This document shows positions 57,154-64,000 of a stretch of 64,000 bases of DNA, in pieces. The notes below the pieces were generated by a model, which was given only the letters and a program-made list of their open reading frames with translations, was not told where the DNA came from and searched no databases. Position 1 is the stretch's first letter, and every line of letters starts with the position of its first letter. Where the stretch lies: NCBI GenBank assembly GCA_947650285.1, contig CANTFL010001483.1:24283-88282 (forward strand), given 5' to 3'. A program made the position numbers and the translations under genes. This stretch comes from Hyaloperonospora brassicae (Eukaryota > Oomycota > Peronosporomycetes > Peronosporales > Peronosporaceae).

Positions 57154-60100
57154 CAGATGTCAGAGCATGCAGACACCATAAGAAGTGCCATTTGTTGAGC
57201 CCAGTCGTCAAGGACTATCCAGGCATACGGGGCAAGCTGCAGCTTTCTTTTTGTGCCTCACATCGGTCGTGCAAGCAACTTTCCGACATGATCACAACGA
57301 GAGCAATAGCCTTTTCACAGCGTACAGTGCTCTTTTCTTGGGCAAGTTGCAATCTAAAGAGAAACGATGTTAGACTGTGGCTGGGCACAGCGAAGTGTTC
57401 AAACACTGTTTGCCACTTGCCCTACAAAAGCACACCGTGCGTCACCGTACGCATCGTCAGCCGGGATGCGTTGCCGAGATTATCGATGTGGTACTGCGTA
57501 TGTTCCACCAGGCACTCGCAAGGTCAGAGGTCCTGGTTCCAAGCCCACTCTACCATCTTACTTGCACTGCATCCAGAAAGGTTTCATTCGGTGCAACATT
57601 CGAACTTGAGAACCAAGCAGCTTGCTGCGAGTCTGTAATGACGGATTCACTCGTGTAAGTCCTGCATTGACGTTTGTGCATACATGCTGATACAACCTAA
57701 GCATAGAGGAGGAATTACACGGAAGGCCAACATGCTGTAAACGACGCCGAGACCGCGTTGGCTCTTCCAGGGGGAGCAAAATTGGAAACAGTGTGTCGCT
57801 CAAGTAAGATCAGCTCGCGATGTGTAAGAGAATTGCTTCTTTCACCACTTCTAACGCTCGTTCTCGACACAATGGCGACGGGATGACAGGTACCCGTGGT
57901 GCGGCGGGACCGTTTCTCGTACCAGACGCGCACATCGGTGTGCCCAACAAGTTCTATCTCCACATCGGCGAAAGGAAGGAATGCGTCTTGGCTGACGCTT
58001 TCCATCGATTGACGGGGGAGGACGAGGCGCCTGCGTAACTTTGTGGCTTGCAACATGCGCTCCGCGTCTGATCAGACGTACAAGGTGCTCATGGACAGTG
58101 CTCTCAATCGCAAAGTATATCTGTTCCATCCAAGATGGACGTCAAAAGCTGATCGCATGGTGCGGACTTCACCGCTCGTCATATGATGATCAACAATGGA
58201 CAAGTCGCGCTGTAGCAAGAGAGAGCAGAGGTTGCCAGTGCTCTTGTTCTTAGGTCCAGACATTCGTCCAGTACATCCACTGACGGCCATCTAGCGAGGC
58301 AGACGTGTCTACTTACTATCATCGAGGAGACTGGACAGTCCAGCGGACTATCCTCTGCACTTTCACGGACAGAAAGTGCTGAGCAGCTTGTGCAGTGGAC
58401 ATCGATGTCGCAGTCCGACCCTCGTGCATAAAATCTGCGGACGATACCCATGTTTTTCTCCCAAAATTTCCAGGCAACCACGGATCCTACAGCAAGTCCA
58501 CGACGTGGGCTACGACGACGACGACTATCCACTCACAGATCATAGGCTGCTCACGATGAGCACTGTAACATAATGCAGTACTTGACACTGAGGTACTTAA
58601 CAGCTTTGCGCTGAGTACTTAACAGGACAACTTAGTGGATGGCCATCGAAACCACATGTTATTCATTTAACCGGCTATCGAACATTCGACAGGAAGGAAC
58701 GTATTCAGCTGCGCACAGGCGGCTTTGCCGCAGATGAAGCAGTAAACATTGGCTCATGCTTTGTATGGAAGAGTGCAATGGACTTGTAAGGCACTTGGCT
58801 CTCTCGATCACTACGTGGAGTGGCTATCAAGTTCGTTGAGTCCACGTCCACGTCGACCTCCAGCGATGAGCCATCGCATTATCGCTGCACATTGTCAGCT
58901 TTACAACCACATAAAAAGGGAAAACGCGATCCACGAGCGTTGCCGTTGCATTGACAGTCTCAGTAGGAACGAGCTTTGGTAAGCTGTAATGGTCTCCTAC
59001 ACCGACGAGCGCAACATGATCGCTCATAGGTCATACATGAAGCACGTGATTATAAGCCTGTAGAACAGTGCAAGTGTCTCATACAAGCAACAAAATGTAA
59101 GGCCGACCACAGCGACGCCTCAAAGTTACATCGTGCTCGCCCGACCTGCGATGTGGCAAACTTGGTCCGAGCTAGTAAGAACGTGCGTCAAACAAGGCCG
59201 AGTCAAGCTACTCTTGTGAGTGACTGAAGCGTGTGGAGACTTTGTAAATCGTATCTGATTAATACTTAGTTAGCAGCATCCAGACGAGTGCCGAGCAATT
59301 CGCTTCCAGCGGTGTCTCACCCCTACTTGGTAGTCTTCGACTGCATATGCTCGTCCGTTGCTAGTCCTGCCCAATTGTCAGAAAGTTGGACAGAACAGCA
59401 ATGCGCGTGATCGCATGAGCCTTTTTCGGATAAGCTAGAGCTTGGAGGAAGCGGTAGTATACAGCTAGTCGCTTCGTGGTAGGTGTATCACTCGTCTGCT
59501 TGTCTAGAGTAAGCAAACGTGAACATGTGACGCCACCGCTTATATCATCAAGCTAGTATTTCGGCCGAACGATTCTGTCGCGATCACTTCGCCGTCTCGG
59601 ATCGATGTCAAACAGCATCAATGCACTTGAGGCTTAGCCTATGCACAGACGCGAAGCAAATTGAAGCTGAGCAGCCCCTGCACAGGGAATACAGGAACTT
59701 TGTGCTTGGTGTGAGTTCTATCTCTCTTCGCATCGTTTGGTACATGCCGCTCATTCGCAGAAAACTGAAAGCTCATAAGCAGCTATCGAAATGCTGTATA
59801 CGATTCACATTTGGATATCTCGCCTTCATTCGTTTACGGACGTATACGTTTGTCGCATCGACCTTACTTTGCAATCGAATGTCTTTGTGGATAAAACCAA
59901 AGGTCCAGACATCCGTGCACCCCAAGGTGGATCATGGGTATGTTACCCATCGTTCGAACAATTATTTGCAACATCGTGCATTCCGATGACTATGTCTGAG
60001 CTCCTGACACTGTTTCTCATGGACGTGTCACTTCCAACGAGAGACGGTGTGGTGCTGGTGTAATGCCCATGGTGACAATCTTTGATGCGTGTATCAGTGC

Positions 60101-62030
60101 CGTCAAAAGGTCTTGACAGAGCTGTCAACGAGATTGTTTCCTAAGGAGCGTCCGTCGTACGCTCGGATATGCAAGTGCATGGGCAAGAGTGACATGGCCA
60201 TGCAGCATTTTGCCATGTAATCGAGCAATCATGTACCAATCGACAAGCTGCAACCAGCTTTAGTAAATGTTTTGCAAGGAGTAAAAAAGTGAGAAACTGA
60301 AGTGATTTGCATCGAACATTGCGTACAACAACAATGCAAACCATTCCTGTCATTGTAAATGTTTTTCTTCTACCTCACATCAATAGCTCAGGTCTCAGGC
60401 TCACGTCAAAGCCCGCGTTCCTACGTATCTGGTTCACGTCAACAGCACACGTTTCTATCGATTGCAAAAATATGAGCAAACAAAAACTCTTAACGTTTTC
60501 GATATCGAGCTAGGTCCCAATCCTACAAGGATTGAGTCACTCGATTCAACACAGCAGCCGTCGCGTTCATTGACCTAGAAATGAAGAAGCGAGCGTCTTG
60601 AGACACTAAAGACGACCGGGATTCTGGAAATGCACATACGACACAGCCCGTGGGTACGTTTTGTGAGATACACGTGGTGTGCGATAGGTGTTGTAGAGCG
60701 AAAGGTGCTTACTTCAGCACTGGATTCAGTCGGAAGAGCGGATGACGATCAGCCACTGGAGTGAGAAGTCATGGACATTCGAGAGGCGCGATGTATGAAT
60801 ACGATCATTCCAACGAAACCCAGCTTACCATCAACAAGCGAATGTCGACAACTCCCCTCTGTACGTCCTGCACGATGTGGAGTGTTCTGGGGCGTTCCAA
60901 CCCTGCTCTTGAGTCGATATCAATGCTCCCGAACAACACTCACATTCGTGTGTTGGCTTGACCCCCCCGACTCTAGCAAACTGTGAATACGAGACACACG
61001 CTTGGTCTCTGCAGTGGGTCGGAACCGCGCACCTGTCGTCCGTGAACACGCAAGCTCTGGTCCGCTGCTATCGTTACTGCTCATGTCCAGTGAGTGCTCC
61101 ATACAAAATTCGCGACTGCAATTCCTCCTGCCGCTCGAAACTTTTGCCTCTATACGCAGTGTTTCGGTAGGTCGATCGATTCCTCAAATTTCGCCCACTC
61201 GCAGCTTTCATCGGGCCACATGGGACTGCGTCTCGGTACGTCTTCCTGGCACACCCCACCGGTGACCCCCCAATCTGCACGGCAAATGCCGTCAACGACT
61301 CGGTGCGAACCCGTGCACTCTACGTAAGTGTAGACGACATGCTGTCCGCTACGTGGATCCGGAGGCAGCCTGTCGCTCTCCCACCGCAAGTTCGGTTCTC
61401 TCGTATTGTAGCGCTGCCGTTGTCAGCATTCCCACGAAACTTCCTCCAGTACGCTCAGCTCGTTCGTGCTTGGCCGCAGACACGCATGACGCTCTTTTCA
61501 GCACACTCCCAGCAGTAGGTGCAGTCGAACGCTGGTCCCATTCACGTGTGCGGTTCTCAAACGCACTGCTGAACGACGTCAAACCAGAGCTCTGTACAAA
61601 ACGTTCCGACGCGTGGAGGCGGCGGCGCAACGTGTTGTCTTGACCGGCTTCGTGCCAAGAGCGCTGACTGGTGTCGAGACTGTCTGTGTCTCTGCAGTGG
61701 CACCGACCACATGACACGAACGGAAGTGTCTATCGCTACATCTGCGGGGCAGCGGCCAACGCGCCACGAAAAGGAACCGAATGGTTGCGCAAGTCTCTGC
61801 CGCTACATGTGACGTGCAGTGCGCTTACGTTTTGGCAGAAACCGCATGGGGGATGCAGGCAAAAGAGAGCATGTGATCCCGTCGACATGTTGCTCTGCGG
61901 AAGGCGTGTCACGGCAGCTGGGGGCGTGTGCGACAGCAGTCGCAGGTCTCACCACTAGCGCAAGTCGAGCACCACAACAATGTCGTCGTCGGGGCGCCAA
62001 TGCCCACGGGTTCATTCCAGTCGACCTGTA
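57154..62030. other. About 4.9 kb without a confident gene
   Basis: Many overlapping short frames on both strands, none with recognisable domains or convincing exon chains. Protein-like stretches that switch frame occur on the minus strand near 57850-58130 (IYFAIESTVHEHLVRLIRRG) and 58179-58532 and on the plus strand near 59791-60063, so decayed genes are possible. Confidence 0.45.
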
Positions 62031-62033
62031 GCG

Positions 62034-62041
62034 TTCATTTC
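62034..62041 (+). promoter_or_regulatory. Oomycete initiator-like element
   Basis: TTCATTTC fits the oomycete Inr consensus YTCANTYY and is followed by the T-rich GCGTTTGTG. It lies 84-91 bp before the ankyrin gene ATG, a typical distance. Confidence 0.5.
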
Positions 62042-62124
62042 GCGTTTGTGCTTCCAGTGGTCAAGCGCTACGACACTCGTTGCAACGTTTCTCGTCCCTC
62101 GTCCCTCGTCTCTCGACTGCCGCC

Positions 62125-63426
62125 ATGTCAAAGGTCTCGACGTTCGTGCGCAAACTCTTTCGCAAAGACGATCGCGACGATCGTGGGGTGCACCTTCGAC
62201 TGCGAAGAGCTGTGGCCGCGGGCAAAGCTCGTCAAGTGGCCGTGTTGCTCGAGAAAGGGGCGTGTCCGATTTGGATGGACGACGACGCCCACAGTCGTCG
62301 ACGCTTCCGTCGCCGCCACTCGGACCCGTGTCAACTCAACGCACTGCTGCTCGCCTGTCGTCTCGGCAACGTGGAGGTGCTCAGTCTGCTGCTGGGCGCG
62401 TTCTTCGCAGAACCGCAAGTGCTGGCACACTTCAGCCGCGCCATGTACTGCCTCGTGATCCGCTACGGCCATTGGAACGCTTTCCAGCGACTGCAACAGC
62501 GCCGCGTGCCAATGACCTCCGTGTCTTCTGCGTCGTCCATCGACTCCATTGACTCTCGCGCGTCCGGCGCGTCGAGTCGACTGCTGTCTGCTGCGGCAAT
62601 GGAGCACTCGAGCTCGAAGCTCCCGATGCCCGTATTTGTCGCGGCAGGACACGGCCGTCACCACATCTTGAGCCTCTTGTTGGACCGCTGCCCTCAGGAC
62701 TGGGCGCACTACTCGTTCGAAGGGTATTCGCTCTTGACGGTGGCCACTATCAACGGGCACTACGAGTGCGTCCGTGTCTTGCTCGACCGTCAGGTCGCTA
62801 GTGGGAAAACCATTGACGCTGCAGTCGCTGCAGCGCGCCGCTATCGCCAGGCGCACATCCTCGTCCTGCTCACAAGCCGTCTGCCTGAGTTCACATCCGA
62901 TTCGGAACCTGGTACAAGCGGCGAGAAGATCTGCAGCTCAACAACCACAACAACAACAACCACAACAACCCACAACAACAACGTCAGTGACTTGATGGGC
63001 TACCGATTAAAGGCGTCCCGCTACGCCTCCTCACTCCTTCGAGGTCGCGCCTCAATTGCAGAGACTGTGGCAAGCGATTTCGACGATGATGGAAGACGCA
63101 GCAGTCTCCTGAGTGTCAGCTCACCTGTCAACTACAACCAGAGCTTGGACCACGTCGAGGAGATGCGCATTCGAGCGGAGATGGCGCGCGAGCAGCAGCA
63201 GATCGGTCTGAAGTGGCTCTTTGATGGACGTGGACCAGCTGCAGGTGAGCCACGACGCGTGGATCCCCACGGACTGAGTGCGGGCAGTATCCGAGTGCTC
63301 ACGTCGGCGCGCGAAGGTGCTCCGAGCTCGAACGACAGCAGCTCTTCGTGCCAGGAAGACGTGTCGTGGTACGCGGTCAAGTCGAGTGACAAGAGCCTGC
63401 AGCAACTCGATGATCTATTGACGAGC

Positions 63427-63460
<34 letters not shown>

Positions 63461-63693
63461 TGGAAACGTACTACGAGTCGATGTTTCTGGTTCACGAAGA
63501 TGAAGTGACCGAGACGTCCGATGAGCTGCCTCCTCTGTTCGAAGAAGCACACGTGCCAGTGACAACCGCCCAGTCTTCAGGTGTGCAGCGATCCGAGAGG
63601 TCACGTAAGGTCATCAGTATCCGCAGCAGGGGGAAGCAAAACCGACTGCTGACTGCCATCGAAGAGAACTTTGCTGGAGAGACCGAAGCGTAG
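62125..63693 (+). CDS. Ankyrin-repeat protein, oomycete type
   Basis: Single-exon gene of 522 residues. The ATG at 62125 sits in a good context (GCCGCCATGTC); the frame extends to a TTG at 62080 without better support. Ankyrin-like helices appear at residues about 22-48 (LRRAVAAGKARQVAVLLEKG), 71-95 (NALLLACRLGNVEVLSLLL), 168-190 (MPVFVAAGHGRHHILSLLLD), 201-224 (YSLLTVATINGHYECVRVLL) and 229-252. The TPLH-type turns are poorly kept, so the repeats are divergent. A poly-Thr/Asn tract (about 272-288, from a CAA/ACA microsatellite) and a poly-Glu run (about 434-448) mark a disordered C-terminal half. There is no signal peptide or membrane segment, so a cytosolic or nuclear protein-binding role is likely; the partner is unknown. 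Confidence 0.82.
62938..62983 (+). repeat. ACA/CAA microsatellite inside the ankyrin gene
   Basis: About 14 ACA/ACC triplets encode the Thr/Asn tract, a site prone to length change. Confidence 0.8.
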
Positions 63694-64000
63694 GTCTCGT
63701 GCAACTACTAATATGAAAGAGATGAACACGTATCGATGTCGATAGATCTGCAACTTGCACGGCAACTGTAGACCGACAGTCACCATCGCCATCATCATCA
63801 TTACGGCTGTCATGGACGTGGATAACAGCACAGCTTCGGCTCCGATGCGGTCACAGACCTTAACATACAGCTGCATGTGCCAACCAAAGTATTGCAGTCC
63901 AGTCGGAGATGTAGGTAGACGTTGAGCGTAAGGTAGCAGTCCGACTTTGCTGGTTCTGCGCTGGGGGTGAGATCAGCTTTACGAGCAGATGTCAAAGCGG
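63694..64000. other. 3' flank of the ankyrin gene
   Basis: A short stretch to the window end with a (CAT)n run near 63785-63800. No gene seen. Confidence 0.5.

Noticed and set aside
62128..62856. 242-codon minus frame opposite the ankyrin gene
   Set aside because: Shadow frame; the plus frame has ankyrin motifs, a good start context and an Inr-like promoter.

Overview
The window looks like nuclear DNA of an oomycete, probably a Phytophthora or downy-mildew relative. I base this on the two chromo-gypsy style LTR retrotransposon families, a START-FYVE protein of the kind expanded in oomycetes, short GT-AG introns of 75-96 bp in otherwise GC-rich genes, and an Inr-like core promoter. This is inference from recognisable families; no database was searched.

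Layout. (1) 1-2640: AT-rich and gene-poor, with one decayed reading frame that resembles a NUMOD4/HNH endonuclease. (2) 2640-2920: a truncated LTR of the family found again near 33 and 45 kb. (3) 2925-23588: the most striking object, a head-to-tail tandem array of about 26.6 units of 775-782 bp. Each unit carries one tRNA-Leu gene (anticodon AAG) on the minus strand, 27 copies in all, and I saw no difference between the 80-nt gene copies. The array ends in a rearranged scar at 23589-23629. (4) 23630-29412: AT-rich decayed DNA with a few fossil reading frames. (5) 29413-51739: an old gypsy element (A) with 442/440-bp LTRs, a 5-bp target duplication and an initiator-Met-type primer site. It is split inside its reverse transcriptase by a second gypsy element (B, 32998-47496). 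B has gag, protease, RT, RNase H, integrase and a chromodomain, all broken by stops or frameshifts, but its LTR copies are very similar. Between B's polypurine tract and its right LTR lies an extra reverse-orientation block (42352-46142) holding coiled-coil ORFs and an inverted LTR, so two LTRs meet head to head in a palindrome of about 1.3 kb per arm. (6) 52384-64000: a GC-richer host region with three genes: a membrane-anchored class I DAHP synthase (shikimate pathway), a START-FYVE protein, and an ankyrin-repeat protein.

The host genes do not form an operon-like unit. DAHP synthase and the START-FYVE gene lie in tandem on the minus strand about 230 bp apart. The ankyrin gene is on the plus strand after about 6 kb in which I see no convincing gene. 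The tRNA array, with its own internal Pol III promoters and local homogenisation, is the part most likely to represent an undescribed biological arrangement.
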